Shown: positions 1 to 11,400 of the stretch, piece after piece | Layout: every line of letters starts with the position of its first letter | How positions within the stretch are numbered: the stretch's first letter is position 1 | Source: Deltaproteobacteria bacterium | GTDB taxonomy: Bacteria; Myxococcota; XYA12-FULL-58-9; JABJBS01 | DNA length: 38,772 nt | Assembly (NCBI GenBank): GCA_018668695.1 | Contig: JABJBS010000192.1 | Span: 1 to 38,772 of the forward strand | Direction: 5' to 3' | Program-made: the position numbers and the translations under genes | Notes under the pieces: generated by a model | Databases searched by the model: none | Seen by the model: the letters and a program-made list of their open reading frames with translations, nothing else | What the model was told of the DNA's origin: nothing

Positions 1-982
1 TGAGCATCCGGCACGCCGCTTCGTTAAAGGCTTCACGGTCGCCTCGGTGCGTGGCTACATGCAGTTTACGGGCGTATTCTAAGCGCTCATTTTCAATGGG
101 CTGCACACAACCAAAATCGACAAAACCCACCCCACCATCTTCTTGGAAAAAGTAGTTTCCAGGGTGTGGATCGGCATTGAACAACCCGCCCAGCAAATTG
201 GCTCGGTAAACAAAACGCCAGAGAGTTTCGGCCCACTGTTTACGCAACTGCGGCGAGGCTTTACGAGCATCTTCAAAAGATAAGCCTTCAATCCACTCGG
301 TCGTAAACACGCGCTTTGAAGACCGTTCATCCACGACCTTTGGAATGCGGATCCATGGATCATCTTTATGAACATCCTGAAACAGCTTCTGCCGGCTTGC
401 CTCCAATTCGTAGTCAAGTTCCTCACGAAACCGTGTTTTCACTTCTTCAGTTAAACGCTTAGAGTCAAACTTAGCCGTGCCCATGAGGCTCAATATGGCC
501 TCAATCACATTCGCATTTTGCAAATCGGCGTCCATGGCCTCAACGATTCCCGGATGCTGTACTTTGACAGCGACCACCCGTCCGTCTGCCAATTTGGCTT
601 TATGAACCTGACCAATGGATGCACTTGCGACCGGCTTATCTTCCCACTCGGTAAACAACTCGGAAACCGGAGCCCCCAACTGCTCTTCAACAAGTTGGCG
701 GATGGCTTGAGGATCAGATTGTGGCGCAGCCGACTGAAGCTTGGCCATTGTTTGCTCGAAAGCGTCGCGATGCTCGGGAGGAATTAGACCATCTACATAG
801 CTCATCATCTGGCCAATTTTCGTAGCCACTCCACGAAGCTGCCCCAGCATTTCCGTTGTTTTTAGAGCACTCTGACGAGCATCTTTTGAAAGCAATAATG
901 TAGCACCGGTCCGGGCCCCGGCTCTTGCGAGTTTTGCAAGCCGGCCAAAACGGCCAAGAGGGATATCAGATGGATCAGAAAT
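1..982 (-). CDS. ABC1/UbiB (AarF) family atypical kinase, 3' end cut by window edge
   Basis: The protein reads cleanly for 327 codons and leaves the window before its stop. It shows the ABC1/UbiB signatures: a KIGQ motif at residues 55-58, an alanine/serine-rich nucleotide loop (ASASIGQVHKA), a VAVK lysine, ADPHPGN (catalytic loop) and VDFG (metal-binding loop). The family is an atypical kinase/ATPase; members support ubiquinone synthesis or membrane lipid homeostasis. The first codon appears to be ATT at 982-980, placed five bases after a perfect AGGAGG, with an in-frame TAG directly upstream; no ATG, GTG or TTG in frame has a ribosome site, and the residues after ATT (SDPSDIPLGRFGRLAKLAR) look like a natural N terminus. 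It follows the 77-codon gene by 39 bases on the same strand, so the two may be co-transcribed. Family call is firm; start and physiological role are inferred. Confidence 0.9.
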   Translation of the reverse strand, partial: MSDPSDIPLGRFGRLAKLARAGARTGATLLLSKDARQSALKTTEMLGQLRGVATKIGQMMSYVDGLIPPEHRDAFEQTMAKLQSAAPQSDPQAIRQLVEEQLGAPVSELFTEWEDKPVASASIGQVHKAKLADGRVVAVKVQHPGIVEAMDADLQNANVIEAILSLMGTAKFDSKRLTEEVKTRFREELDYELEASRQKLFQDVHKDDPWIRIPKVVDERSSKRVFTTEWIEGLSFEDARKASPQLRKQWAETLWRFVYRANLLGGLFNADPHPGNYFFQEDGGVGFVDFGCVQPIENERLEYARKLHVATHRGDREAFNEAACRML

Positions 983-987
983 AGCGG

Positions 988-993
988 CCTCCT
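988..993 (-). promoter_or_regulatory. Shine-Dalgarno AGGAGG selecting an ATT start
   Basis: On the minus strand the sequence reads TAGGAGGCCGCTATTTCTGA. The consensus ribosome site sits five bases before ATT, which opens the ABC1 reading frame. An in-frame TAG overlaps the start of this site, so translation cannot begin further upstream in that frame. Confidence 0.65.
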
Positions 994-1021
994 ACATCAA
1001 GCCTTTGAAAAATCGAGTTGC

Positions 1022-1255
1022 TTAAACAGGACCTTCGTCCAACGGCTTAACGGGTAGAGCTGCATCTTGGCTAATCGTCGTGCCCACGTGCTGAGCCAGC
1101 ACTCGCATCGTCAATTCGACCAACATCTTTTGCCCGGCGAAATCGACCTGTTTCAAGGCCCAATACTCCGGGTTGTCCTGAGAGGCAGCTATCGCCGCAA
1201 AAATATCGCCGCCTAGCTCGCGTACGGTTCGCGACTTCTCCGAATCAGCACTCAT
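1022..1255 (-). CDS. Small hypothetical protein (77 aa)
   Basis: Not recognised. The 77-residue product has no signal peptide or membrane segment; it is mildly acidic and predicted largely helical in its middle (FAGQKMLVELTMRVLAQHVG). A GGAG ribosome site lies seven bases before the ATG on the minus strand. It ends 39 bases before the ABC1-family gene and shares its strand, suggesting a two-gene transcript, and it is divergent from the mutA operon across about 190 bases. Its reality rests on the ribosome site, spacing and lack of competing frames. Confidence 0.65.
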   Translation of the reverse strand: MSADSEKSRTVRELGGDIFAAIAASQDNPEYWALKQVDFAGQKMLVELTMRVLAQHVGTTISQDAALPVKPLDEGPV

Positions 1256-1442
1256 GGCCCCGCTCCAAACCCTTGTTCTTAAACGTCAATTAGGTACTTC
1301 CTTCTTAGAAATATCACCCTCTGAATGAAACAGCCAGACGCTAGGCGCAGTCACAAGTGAAGAGATCAAAAGCGGCTTGCATGGTAGCAATCAGCCGCGG
1401 AATCACATATCAAGGCGGCAGATAAACAACCTGAGAGATATC

Positions 1443-3311
1443 ATGAGCTTACCCGATTCTCCCGCCTACCCCGCAGCCAAAGAACTGGCGCAGTCATGGC
1501 AGACCCAAGTTGAGGCCGACCTTAAAGGGGCAGACTTTACCAAACGTCTCGTCACCCAAACCTACGACGGTATTGCCATTGCTCCGCTCTACAACCCGCT
1601 GCCCGGCGAAACGGTAGATGATGTAGGTGGAATGCCCGGGACGTTTCCCCACACACGCGGCGACGAGCCATTATCTACGAGCCGATCCGGATGGGAAATT
1701 CAACAAACCTACGCGCTCAACACACCCAATCTCAACGACGCCGTTTTACGCGACCTTGGTAAAGGGGTTGCATCGGTTCACTTGATCGCGAGTAACGATG
1801 CATCCAGCTTGGATAACGCCAGCGCCGCATTGCAAGGCGTTCACCTCAACATGGCGAGTGTGTACTTAAGCGGAGGGCGCCACGCCGAGCAATCATCGAA
1901 AGTCCTCTCCAAAATTCTTCGCACCCACGCCGAAGATGCAACTGGAAGCTTTATGCAAGACCCCATTGGCGGGTTTGCTCAAGGTCACCCTATGGCCGGC
2001 TCTGCGGAGCAGGCATTGGCTCGGCTTGGTCAACTTTCAAAGATGAACCAATCTGAATTTCCTAAAATGCGAACTGTCAGTGTTTCAACAGAGCCCTACC
2101 ATGCTGCGGGGGCAAGTGACGCGCAGTGCCTCGCCTATGCCATCGCTTCCGGGCTGAGTTATCTACGTGCCATGGAAACAGAAGGTTTGAATATTAGCGA
2201 AGCAGCTTCCCAAATTGGATTTCACCTAGCACTCGATGCACGGTTCTTTGCGGGTATCTCTACCATCCGAGCTCTTCGAACTCTCTGGTCTAAGATAACC
2301 GATGCATGTGGAACGGCTGCCGGTGCGTGGATTCGAGTGCATCCAGCAAGGCGTATCCTTACCAAACGGGACCCTTGGGTGAATCAGCTTCGAAACACAG
2401 CGACCACCTTTGCTGGCTCTGTCGCTGGCGCCAATGCCATCACCACGCTGCCTTGGGATTCTACCCTTCGTCCGGCCGATGACTTCGGTCGGCGCGTAGC
2501 TCGTAATACTCAGCTGGTGCTCGAAAAAGAATCTCATCTCAATCGCGTGATCGATCCTGCTGGCGGGTCCTACTTCATCGAGGAGCTTACCGCTCAGCTT
2601 TGTGAAAAAGCATGGTCCATTTTTCAATCCGTAGAAGCACAAGGTGGCATGATTGCAGCACTGCGAAATGGCGCCATTCAATCGGATATCGAAGCTGTTT
2701 ATAAAGCCCGATCTGCTTCACTTGCCAAACGCAAACAAGCGATTACTGGGGTTAATCAGTTCCCCAACCTCGATGAGGCTGCACTTGATCCCTTGCCGGA
2801 AATGCAACCGCCAGCAGCTACGCCCGGCTCTGAAACGATTGTTGCATTGCCTGTGAGACCCGATGCTCAAGCATTCGAAGAGCTTAGAGACTTAAGCGAC
2901 GCCTTCATGGCACGACAGGGAAAGCGGCCTGCCCTCTTCTCGGCAAACCTGGGAACCATTGCACAGCATACCGGCCGAGCTACTTTCAGCGCGAACCTGT
3001 TTGCTTGTGGCGGTGTTGAGAGCATTGCTGGAGTAGGCAGTGTCTCACCTGAAGAACTCGTAACCGCGTACAAACAGTCAGGCACCTCAGTGGCTGTTAT
3101 CTGCGGCAGCGACGCTTTGTATGAGCAACACGCAACACAAGTTGCATCGGCGCTACGTGATGCCGGAGCCAAGTGGATTGTGCTTGCCGGGCGCCCCGGT
3201 AAAAGTGAAGCTGACCTTCGCGAAGCCGGTGTTCAAGACTTTATCTACCTAGGATGCAACGCATTGGATGCTCTCGCCCGGGTGTGGAAGCAGTGGGAGG
3301 CAGTATCATGA
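1443..3311 (+). CDS. mutA: Methylmalonyl-CoA mutase small (non-catalytic) subunit
   Basis: This 622-residue protein is the small subunit of the heterodimeric B12 enzyme that interconverts (R)-methylmalonyl-CoA and succinyl-CoA. The N-terminal two thirds form the mutase TIM-barrel-like domain ([11 protein letters not shown] near residue 45, [25 protein letters not shown] near 350-375), and the C-terminal ~110 residues are a degenerate cobalamin-binding fold: where the large subunit has DGHDRG, this one has unrelated residues ([14 protein letters not shown]). That is the known small-subunit pattern. The start chosen is ATG 1443 ([10 protein letters not shown]) rather than a TTG 66 bases upstream, because GAGAG precedes it and the upstream extension is unlike the family. 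It overlaps mutB by four bases (ATGA), implying translational coupling and 1:1 production. Confidence 0.92.
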   Translation: MSLPDSPAYPAAKELAQSWQTQVEADLKGADFTKRLVTQTYDGIAIAPLYNPLPGETVDDVGGMPGTFPHTRGDEPLSTSRSGWEIQQTYALNTPNLNDAVLRDLGKGVASVHLIASNDASSLDNASAALQGVHLNMASVYLSGGRHAEQSSKVLSKILRTHAEDATGSFMQDPIGGFAQGHPMAGSAEQALARLGQLSKMNQSEFPKMRTVSVSTEPYHAAGASDAQCLAYAIASGLSYLRAMETEGLNISEAASQIGFHLALDARFFAGISTIRALRTLWSKITDACGTAAGAWIRVHPARRILTKRDPWVNQLRNTATTFAGSVAGANAITTLPWDSTLRPADDFGRRVARNTQLVLEKESHLNRVIDPAGGSYFIEELTAQLCEKAWSIFQSVEAQGGMIAALRNGAIQSDIEAVYKARSASLAKRKQAITGVNQFPNLDEAALDPLPEMQPPAATPGSETIVALPVRPDAQAFEELRDLSDAFMARQGKRPALFSANLGTIAQHTGRATFSANLFACGGVESIAGVGSVSPEELVTAYKQSGTSVAVICGSDALYEQHATQVASALRDAGAKWIVLAGRPGKSEADLREAGVQDFIYLGCNALDALARVWKQWEAVS

Positions 3312-5503
3312 GCCAAATACCCGACTTTACCCAAGTACCCTGGCAAGCCAAGGGCAACCCCAATCTAGATGCGTGGCAACAACAAGCCAGCAAACAAATG
3401 GGCCATGCTCCAGATGCATCCAGCTGGCTCACGCCTGAACAGATTGGGATTAAGCCACTCTACAGCGCAGCCGACCTCCAAGGGCTCGACCATCTCGGTA
3501 CAGTTCCTGGTGCCCCCCCATACCTACGCGGTCCCTACTCCAGCATGTATGTCATGCGCCCCTGGACAGTCCGACAATATGCAGGGTTCTCAACCGCAGA
3601 GCAGTCCAATGCATTTTATAGGAAGAACCTTGCTGCTGGCCAAAAGGGCCTGAGTATAGCCTTCGACCTTGCCACCCACCGAGGTTACGACTCCGACCAC
3701 CCACGGGTGAAGGGGGACGTGGGCATGGCCGGTGTGGCCATCGATAGCATTCTCGATATGCGAATCCTTTTCGACAAGATACCTTTGGATCAGATGTCGG
3801 TTTCGATGACGATGAACGGAGCCGTACTCCCCATCATGGCGCTCTATATTGTGGCGGCCGAGGAACAAGGCGTAGCTCCTAAGGACCTCGCAGGAACCAT
3901 TCAAAACGGTATCCTCAAAGAGTTCATGGTGCGTAACACCTACATTTATCCGCCGTCCCCAAGCATGCGAGCCATCGCTGATATCTTTGGTTACACCAGC
4001 CAGCATATGCCACGCTTTAACAGCATCAGCATCAGCGGCTACCATATGCAAGAAGCAGGAGCCACGGCCGATCTTGAGCTGGCTTATACGCTTTCAGATG
4101 GTTTGGAGTATGTTCGCACGGGCGTTCAAGCCGGTCTCGATGTAGATGCTTTCTGCCCACGGCTCTCATTCTTTTGGGCCATTGGCATGAACTTCTTCAT
4201 GGAGGTTGCCAAACTTCGAGCCGGAAGAATCTTATGGAGCCGGCTCATCTCAGGATTTAACCCTAAGAATAAGAAGAGCCTCTCCCTTCGTACCCACAGC
4301 CAAACCAGTGGCTGGAGCCTTACTGCCCAAGACGTTTACAACAACGTCAGCCGAACCTGTATCGAAGCAATGGCTGCAACCCAAGGTCACACCCAAAGCC
4401 TACATACCAATGCACTCGACGAAGCACTGGCTTTACCAACCGATTTCTCGGCTCGTATTGCTCGTAACACTCAGCTTTTTCTCCAACAAGAAACCGACAC
4501 ATGCGTATCGGCAGATCCTTGGGGCGGAAGTTACTACGTAGAAAAACTAACCCACGACCTCGTTCAAAAAGCATGGTCGCATATGCAAGAGGTTGAAGAA
4601 CTCGGTGGCATGGCTAAGGCCATCACTCAAGGTCTTCCGAAAATGCGAATTGAGGAAGCGGCTGCCCGGACTCAAGCTCGAATCGACTCAGGCGCTCAAA
4701 CCGTCATGGGTATCAATGCTTTCGCGCTCGAAGAAGAAGAGCGAGTGGATGTACGTCAAGTAGACAATTCCGCCGTACTCGCAGCTCAACTCGCTCGTCT
4801 CAAGAAGCTTCGTGCTGAACGTGACCCGAAAGCGGCAGACACTGCCCTGCACAACCTCACCCAGGCCGCAGAACGTAAAGAAGGCAATCTTCTCGACCTG
4901 AGCGTGCAAGCCGCTCGCGCACGTTGTACAGTAGGAGAGATTAGCGACTCACTCGAAAAGGTATTCGGACGCCACAAAGCGACCATTCATGCCATTCGGG
5001 GTGTTTACAACAAAGAACTCAGTGCCGGTGGTTACGACATGGAGCCCATCCAAAAAGCCATTGAAAAATTCGAAAGACTCGAAGGCCGTCGTCCACGGGT
5101 TTTGTTGGCTAAAATGGGTCAAGATGGTCACGACCGCGGACAGAAGGTGATTGCCACAGCCTTCGCCGACGCTGGTTTCGATGTAGACATTGGTCCTTTA
5201 TTCCAAACACCGGAAGAGACCGCACGCCAAGCCGTCGAAAACGATGTTCACGTAGTGGGCGTAAGCTCTTTAGCAGCCGGTCACCTTACCCTGGTACCCG
5301 AGCTGCTCTCAGAGCTAACCAAGCTTGGGCGTGCAGACATCCTCATCGTTGTAGGTGGCGTGATTCCTCCGCAAGATTACGAAGCACTTTTCGCAGCCGG
5401 AGCGAGTGCTATTTTTGGGCCCGGTACCGTGATTCCAAAGGCCGCCATCGAGCTTCTCGAGAAACTCGAAGAACGGCTCGGGCTCCAAGAAGGCGATAGC
5501 TAA
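3308..5503 (+). CDS. mutB: Methylmalonyl-CoA mutase large (catalytic) subunit
   Basis: The 731-residue protein is full length for the family. The mutase domain occupies roughly residues 30-560 and includes substrate-channel motifs such as [20 protein letters not shown] and [16 protein letters not shown]. The C-terminal B12-binding domain carries the DxHxxG signature (DGHDRG at residues 606-611), whose histidine is the lower axial ligand of cobalt. ATG 3308 overlaps the mutA stop as ATGA; the longer frame starting at 3254 would lie inside mutA and adds non-family sequence. The stop is followed directly by the meaB ATG. The pathway is propionyl-CoA or odd-chain/branched acyl-CoA degradation into succinyl-CoA, or the reverse. 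No propionyl-CoA carboxylase or epimerase gene is present in the window. Confidence 0.96.
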   Translation: MSQIPDFTQVPWQAKGNPNLDAWQQQASKQMGHAPDASSWLTPEQIGIKPLYSAADLQGLDHLGTVPGAPPYLRGPYSSMYVMRPWTVRQYAGFSTAEQSNAFYRKNLAAGQKGLSIAFDLATHRGYDSDHPRVKGDVGMAGVAIDSILDMRILFDKIPLDQMSVSMTMNGAVLPIMALYIVAAEEQGVAPKDLAGTIQNGILKEFMVRNTYIYPPSPSMRAIADIFGYTSQHMPRFNSISISGYHMQEAGATADLELAYTLSDGLEYVRTGVQAGLDVDAFCPRLSFFWAIGMNFFMEVAKLRAGRILWSRLISGFNPKNKKSLSLRTHSQTSGWSLTAQDVYNNVSRTCIEAMAATQGHTQSLHTNALDEALALPTDFSARIARNTQLFLQQETDTCVSADPWGGSYYVEKLTHDLVQKAWSHMQEVEELGGMAKAITQGLPKMRIEEAAARTQARIDSGAQTVMGINAFALEEEERVDVRQVDNSAVLAAQLARLKKLRAERDPKAADTALHNLTQAAERKEGNLLDLSVQAARARCTVGEISDSLEKVFGRHKATIHAIRGVYNKELSAGGYDMEPIQKAIEKFERLEGRRPRVLLAKMGQDGHDRGQKVIATAFADAGFDVDIGPLFQTPEETARQAVENDVHVVGVSSLAAGHLTLVPELLSELTKLGRADILIVVGGVIPPQDYEALFAAGASAIFGPGTVIPKAAIELLEKLEERLGLQEGDS

Positions 5504-6514
5504 ATGACACCGCGGCGCCCCAAACTAAGCCTCGAAGAACTACGAGACGGGGTACTATCGGGCAACCGTGGCATTCTTGCCCGAGCGATTACTCTGATGG
5601 AGTCGTCACGGCCCGCAGATCAAACGAGAGCCTCCAACCTACTCACAGAACTTATGCCTCATACGGGCAACTCCATGAGAGTTGGCATCACTGGTGTACC
5701 AGGCGTTGGTAAAAGCACCTTTATAGAAACCCTTGGCGGGCATCTAACAAGTCAGGGGCGCAGAGTCGCGGTGCTTGCAGTAGACCCATCCAGTGCGAAG
5801 TCTGGCGGCAGTATTCTTGGCGACAAAACCCGAATGGATACTTTGAGCATCGATGCCAATGCATTTATTCGTCCATCCCCCGCCTCTGGTACTTTAGGTG
5901 GTGTGGCGAGCAAAACCCGAGAGGCGATTCTCTGCTGTGAAGCAGCCGGTTTCGATACAGTGCTCGTTGAAACTGTGGGAGTTGGTCAATCCGAGCTCGT
6001 TGTAGCCGATATGACCGATTTCTTTTTGGTCCTGATGCTGGCCGGAGCCGGCGACGAACTTCAAGGGATCAAACGCGGCCTTATGGAGCTGGCTGATATG
6101 CTTGTGGTCAACAAAGCCGATGGCGACATGCAAGCCAAAGCCAACCGAGCCGCGCAAACCTACCGCAGTGCCTTGGCACTTCTCCACACCGGAGAAAACG
6201 GCTGGAAGCCGCCCGTCCTTACCTGCAGCGCCTTAAACAACATCGGTGTAGATGGTGTTTGGGATAAGGTCACGGAACATCACGACCAAGCGCTCGAAAA
6301 CAAGACTCTGCATACGCGGCGAACCGAGCAACAGCTCAAGTGGTTATGGTCCATGGTAAACGACGAACTTCAAACTTCGTTAAAAAGCCACCCGTCCATG
6401 CAGCAAAAAGTTGCCCAAGTTGAAGATGCAGTTCGCTCAGCAAAAACACCACCAACCCGGGCTGCCAGAGAGCTTCTCAGCGCTTTCTACCATGAACTTG
6501 CTCTTCAATCTTGA
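5504..6514 (+). CDS. meaB: MeaB/ArgK-type G3E GTPase, methylmalonyl-CoA mutase chaperone
   Basis: A 336-residue P-loop GTPase of the MeaB family, which protects and reloads B12 on methylmalonyl-CoA mutase. The Walker A motif GVPGVGKST lies at residues 64-72, followed by [22 protein letters not shown] (switch/Walker B region) and the guanine-specificity motif NKAD. Its ATG abuts the mutB TAA without a gap, so the three genes form one transcript and chaperone supply is tied to enzyme supply. The last ten bases overlap the 3' end of the convergent gene at 6505-7155. There is no sign of truncation. Orthology is supported both by motifs and by gene order. Confidence 0.95.
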   Translation: MTPRRPKLSLEELRDGVLSGNRGILARAITLMESSRPADQTRASNLLTELMPHTGNSMRVGITGVPGVGKSTFIETLGGHLTSQGRRVAVLAVDPSSAKSGGSILGDKTRMDTLSIDANAFIRPSPASGTLGGVASKTREAILCCEAAGFDTVLVETVGVGQSELVVADMTDFFLVLMLAGAGDELQGIKRGLMELADMLVVNKADGDMQAKANRAAQTYRSALALLHTGENGWKPPVLTCSALNNIGVDGVWDKVTEHHDQALENKTLHTRRTEQQLKWLWSMVNDELQTSLKSHPSMQQKVAQVEDAVRSAKTPPTRAARELLSAFYHELALQS

Positions 6515-7155
6515 TTCGATTGAGCCACTGCCTGTGGGTAGCGCTGTTTACTCAGCCACCAAGCAGTCATCCATTGGGGATTCATTGTTCCGTCCCTCGT
6601 AAATAGCCAGCCCATTGAAAACGGCAGGGGGCGGCGCGCATCCTTTCTGTAGTCATTAAAAATAATTTCTCTTCTCATTTCGGGCTCATCTAGCCAGGTC
6701 TCGGTTACTTGCACCAGACGGCGCTTTGCATCGTAAAACAAATGAATACGCTCCAAATATCCGACCAACTTCGTTGGCAGACCGTTTTCCCAAACGACCT
6801 CGTACTCATGCTCCTCCCAAGGGTCACGGGTATGAATCTTTTGAAGAAAACCTTCCCGGTATTCAAACCTATGCTGAAAATGCTCCGTATCAATCTGAAC
6901 CATCTCTCCCTTCAAATTGTGATGTACGGCTTGAATGCCGAGTTGACCCCATTGTTGTTGAGCTGTTAATTCAGGCCAATAGGCACGAAAACTCTCAATC
7001 TCCATTCGCCTCTCACTGTGCCAACCCTCTTCAAACTTCAATGAGCATTCTGTACGCGATACAAGTTCGTCCTCCACATAAAGCGTTTCCTCCCAATGGG
7101 TAGTGCCAACCATACCCCACGAAATTGCTCCAATAATCAATACACCTGTGAACAT
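6505..7155 (-). CDS. Hypothetical exported or membrane-anchored protein (216 aa)
   Basis: Not recognised. A strong ribosome site (AAGGAGG, six bases before ATG) supports the gene. The first ~17 residues ([17 protein letters not shown]) are hydrophobic and could be an uncleaved anchor or short signal peptide, although no positive charge precedes them. The remainder is rich in W, Y, E and R with alternating strands ([48 protein letters not shown]), a pattern similar to RHS/YD-like or MORN-like beta meanders, though I cannot assign a family. It converges on meaB and overlaps it by ten bases. It is divergent from the DUF296-trmO pair. Confidence 0.75.
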   Translation of the reverse strand: MFTGVLIIGAISWGMVGTTHWEETLYVEDELVSRTECSLKFEEGWHSERRMEIESFRAYWPELTAQQQWGQLGIQAVHHNLKGEMVQIDTEHFQHRFEYREGFLQKIHTRDPWEEHEYEVVWENGLPTKLVGYLERIHLFYDAKRRLVQVTETWLDEPEMRREIIFNDYRKDARRPLPFSMGWLFTRDGTMNPQWMTAWWLSKQRYPQAVAQSNQD

Positions 7156-7245
7156 CTGCTGCCTCCTTGCTTCTTTTCACTTGCTCAAGAGGCAATCCAC
7201 GTGCCAATAAAAACACTCAACCTTTTCAAGGCGAAGGAATGCGGA

Positions 7246-7719
7246 ATGTCGCAACCGGTACAAACTGACACACCTGAGCCAGCCTCCCTGCAACATGCTT
7301 CATGGCATTCCAGTCTGGGAACGCTATTGGCCACACGACTCGCGCCAGGAACCTGCCTCAAAAGTGCACTGGAAGAGGCGGTACAGACTCACTCTCTTAA
7401 GGCCGCGGCCGTGTTATCATGTGTGGGTAGCCTGCAAAGTGCTCATCTTCGACTTGCTGGAGCCAAAGAGACACAAAGATTTCAAGGTCCATTCGAGATA
7501 GTTTCTTTAGTGGGCACGCTTTCCCCCGATGGTGTCCACATCCATATCAGTATCGCTGATGCCAAAGGAGAAGTCATAGGCGGTCATCTGCTCGCCGGAA
7601 ACATCATCCACACCACGGCGGAGCTGGTTCTTATGATCTGTGATGCTCTCACATTCAGCCGCCCTCTTGATCCTCTAACCGGATACGGTGAACTCGAAAT
7701 AGGTAAGCACCCATCATGA
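7246..7719 (+). CDS. DUF296/PPC-domain protein (157 aa)
   Basis: The protein is essentially one PPC (plants and prokaryotes conserved, DUF296) domain, residues ~20-150. The diagnostic GVHIHISIADAKG.VIGGHLL segment, with closely spaced histidines, lies near residues 100-120 and matches prokaryotic members, in which histidines bind a metal in a trimer. The plant relatives pair this domain with AT-hooks; no AT-hook is seen here, so DNA binding should not be assumed. ATG 7246 was chosen because AAGGA lies about seven bases upstream and because the 50-residue upstream extension is unrelated to the domain. Its stop overlaps the trmO start as ATGA, so the two are translationally coupled. Confidence 0.85.
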   Translation: MSQPVQTDTPEPASLQHASWHSSLGTLLATRLAPGTCLKSALEEAVQTHSLKAAAVLSCVGSLQSAHLRLAGAKETQRFQGPFEIVSLVGTLSPDGVHIHISIADAKGEVIGGHLLAGNIIHTTAELVLMICDALTFSRPLDPLTGYGELEIGKHPS

Positions 7720-8432
7720 GCGAATCAACCAACTATAACCTCAAACCTATCGGCTATATTCAATCGCCCTTTAAAGAGAAATTTGGAATTCCTCGTCAAC
7801 CCGGACTTGCCCCAAACGCCAATGCTGTTTTGGTACTGGTTCATCCTTTCAACCGGATAGAAAGTGTCCGCGGCCTTGATGAGTTCACTCACATTTGGAT
7901 TTCTTTTCTTTTCCATGGTGTAGATGAAGAGAACTTTCGCCCCATGGTTCGCCCACCTCGGCTCGGTGGCAACCAGCGGCTTGGGGTTTTCGCCACACGT
8001 TCCACTCACCGGCCAAACCGACTGGGCCTTAGCGCCGTTAAACTCGATAGAATTGATACCAGTGACGGCGTAAAGCTTTTTCTCTCAGGTGTCGACCTTC
8101 TCGACGAGACACCCGTCTTCGATATCAAACCCTACCTACCATGGTCAGATAGCCTGCCCGATGCTCAGGCTGGTTTTGCGCAAGAAGCGCCCAATCCAAA
8201 GCTTGAAGTCCTATTTTCGGATGAATCGAATACGTTTTTAGAAATGCTCGGAGAGCGCTCAGGCAATAAACTTCAAGCACTCGTTGAAGAAGTCGTCTCG
8301 CTAGATCCCAGACCAGCCTATATTCAGGACCAAGACTCGGAGAGATCCTTTGGCTGCAAACTCAAACGCTACAATATCATCTGGACAGTCACCGCTGGAG
8401 TCGCAACCATTGAATCCATTGAAACCCTATGA
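7716..8432 (+). CDS. trmO: tRNA (N6-threonylcarbamoyladenosine37-N6)-methyltransferase TrmO
   Basis: The 238-residue protein matches TrmO (formerly YaeB/TsaA), which methylates t6A37 of certain tRNAs using SAM through an unusual beta-barrel fold. Diagnostic segments are IGYIQSPFKEKFGIPRQPGLAP near residue 12, the LDEFTHIWISFLFH strand, and GVFATRSTHRPNRLGLSAVKL near residue 90, which carry the conserved residues of the family. The C-terminal ~80 residues match the longer E. coli-type architecture (VLFSD, LDPRPAYIQD, CKLKRYNIIW). It starts inside the DUF296 stop (ATGA) and its final six bases overlap the convergent giant gene. Confidence 0.93.
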   Translation: MSESTNYNLKPIGYIQSPFKEKFGIPRQPGLAPNANAVLVLVHPFNRIESVRGLDEFTHIWISFLFHGVDEENFRPMVRPPRLGGNQRLGVFATRSTHRPNRLGLSAVKLDRIDTSDGVKLFLSGVDLLDETPVFDIKPYLPWSDSLPDAQAGFAQEAPNPKLEVLFSDESNTFLEMLGERSGNKLQALVEEVVSLDPRPAYIQDQDSERSFGCKLKRYNIIWTVTAGVATIESIETL

Positions 8433-11400
8433 TGCCCCATCTTCTTCGGGTTCAGGCGGTGTTTCCATAACACCACTCTGAGTCGAATCACCGAGAAACG
8501 TAATAAGCTCAGGCGTGATAAATGAGTTTCGACCGCGCTTGGCTTCAGAGGTAAGCTTCTTAACAGCTCCATCTCGAAGCGCTCGCGCCAGAACGGTAGC
8601 CGTTCCATCCACATCGCCGGTACGAAACTGATGGGCAACCGCTTCGGGTGAAAGCCCCTCGAAAAACTTCTTGTACTCTTCTTTAATCTCAGCGGGCGTA
8701 CCACCATTTTTAGCGACATCAACCAGCCGCAGAACCAAGGCTTCACCGGCTCCCTCGGCTGCTTTCTCCAGCATCTTCAATCCGGCTTTCGGGATATCTT
8801 TATAGTGATAGTACTTAACATTCCCTACGATGCTATGCACCGCACGGCAGCCACTGGCCACCAAAGGATCCATCGGCACTGTACCTAAAACGGAGTCCAG
8901 AAGAATATTTTCGGCATCCTTTTCAATTCGGTCCACAAACGGAACATGGCTATTGTACTGCGCCTTCAGCTCAGAGCTACTCCAGCCCTGCTTTGCCACA
9001 ATACGCATGGCCGCTTCGTTATCGTGGGTCCACAAACGAGCCAAACCAAATGTAATAACCTTAAGCAACGTTTGCCACCAGCTGCCCGCATCTAAGAAAC
9101 GCTCTAATTTTCCGTCGGTATAAAGCTGGTCAAAGAAAAGTCTCAAATCACCTGCATTCATCCCGGTTACCAACGCGGCAACCAGTTCTTCTTCTTGTCG
9201 CCAGAAGAAATTATTATCAACGATTTGTCCAGCCAGCCGTGCCCTGGTTTGAGGCCTTAGGTCCGAGCTTTTTACAAGTTCTAAAAATCTCGCATATTGC
9301 TTGCTATCAATCTTCGAACACACTTCATTGAGTTCGTCTCCACTCATCCAGCCAAATACATCCTCTAAGCGAGAAGTCGACTTACCCTGCAGCTGAGAAA
9401 AAGCACCGTTGTAACCCAGGCTATCCAGTGAGGATGAAAATCTCGCTGGGTCCTTTTTAATAAGGGCCTTTAAGAAATCAACATCTTGCTTGAAAGATGG
9501 GGTCGCCAATAAATTAGCCTTCAAACTTTTACCGTCGGTTCGCTCGAGCCCATGCTTACGGTCTGAATCGATATCAGCAAATACACGCTTAAACTTTGCC
9601 TTACGGTTGGAGGGCACTTTCTCTAAAAACGCTTCACGGTCTGCAGTAGCTATCCCCGCTAAGAGGCTGTCGAGCACCATCACCTTAGGTACATCAAATG
9701 AAACAGGCTGCCGAAACCGCAGAGCATCTGCCAGCTCAACAAATCCGGACGCATTCCCATCACGCAGTAAACGAATCATATCGTTTACCTTCGCGTTTGG
9801 AAGCGTTGGTATATCGAGCCTGCCGGTTGGAGCACTGTTGGCCATCGCCAATTCGGCTTCGCGAACCATGGAAGCTGTGACCACACCCTCACCCAGAGAC
9901 TTACGAGCCGTCCCGATAAATGTTTTGGGAACTGCACCCGTTCGCTCAAAATAAGATACGGCTGCAGTTGAAGCGCTTCCGGCCAAGGTTTTATACTTGA
10001 TGCCTTCCGCTTCACGGGCCGCGGCTAAATCGCGGTCGATACTTGGGTCGCCGCCCACTGACCCGGAGATTTTTGATTTCTCAATAACTTCAAGCGCAGC
10101 GATTTCGCCCTTCGCCTGAACTTCATCTTCAAGCTCGCCCACTAAAACTCGGTTAACCGAGGTGATGTTTTCTACTGCCTTCTGAATTGCTTTGTCATCG
10201 AGTTCATCGGCTTCCATTGCTTTTCTAAATTGGTTCACTGCCTCTACTGCCGATTGCGCAAGCTCCGGCTCGCTTGCCGCAAGCTTATTGGCCAACATCG
10301 CTGTGCTGTCGATGATAGAGTCTGCGGCCTGAAGATTTCGGTATATTGGCATCTTATCGAAAATGTTTTTGAACTTGCCTCTCAAGAGCGTCATGTCCGG
10401 ATTTGATTTATTCAGCTCTCTCTCAGTCGTCATTCGCAAAATAGACAATTCAGTACCAAGTGGACCAGGCAAGACAGACTCAATGGTTTCAACAGATGGT
10501 ATTGAGTCCATATAGGCTCGCGCCATGCCTATATCGCCCTCAATGACGTCCATAAGCTTTGGAGCCGTTTCATCCATGAGCGCCAGCTCCTGGCGAAGCA
10601 CTCGCATCGAACGGTCAATCACAAAAAGATCTGGCGACGGGGAGTTTAATTCGCCTCGAACCTTACCCAAAAGGTTGCCGATACGCAGCCGTGTTTCTGA
10701 ATCCAGCGCAACACCGTAGCGCTTAAGTTGGGCCATGGCCATCTGCGCAAAGCCTGTAGCATAAAGGAGTTCGGAGCTTCTTCCATCTTGAATATACGTA
10801 AACCGAATTGGAGTTTCATCTTCACGCAGCGCTGTAAGACGCATTTCAACCGCACGCTGCTCAACTGGCACCAGCATCGCAAGAGCGGCGTAAGCACTCA
10901 TTCTATCTTTGCAGTCACCTAGAAAATCTCGAATGTCTTGTGCAACGACTTTTTCTTTTTCCGGTGTATCCGCAGCCTGCATTTTTCCACGCAGCGACTT
11001 GATATTGTCTACCAAGTAGCGCGCTGTTTTTAAGCTGCGCTCGGCCTTATGAAAGTCGTACATCAAGGCGGGACCACCGGATACATCAATGCGCTCCCCG
11101 CGGCGTTCAATACTTCGGTCCGCGCCAGGAAGAGCCCACTCCGGCATGGTTTCTTTTGATTCACCGCTTAGATTTGTGAATATCTCCCCGATGGCCATGT
11201 AGAGGTCGTCCTCATGCGTATCATCGTCGAGAAGGCTCCTTAGACCTTTTTCGCCAAGCCAAACATGCAAGTGTGCGGTGGTTCTTCCATATTCCTTGGG
11301 TACATTAAAAAGCCTATCAATGAGGCCTATACTGTCATCCGGAACATCTCGAAAATCACCTTGCTCCAAAGCTTCTCGGCATCTATCCGCGAGCTGCCCT

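Noticed and set aside
1256-1442. Possible cobalamin riboswitch before mutA (a CAGCCAGACGCTAGGC stretch vaguely like a B12 box).
   Set aside because: The bases do not match the B12-box consensus and the other conserved riboswitch elements are missing; the mutase uses B12, which biases the eye.
1377-1442. Upstream TTG start for mutA.
   Set aside because: It lacks a ribosome site and the 22 extra residues are not like the family N terminus.
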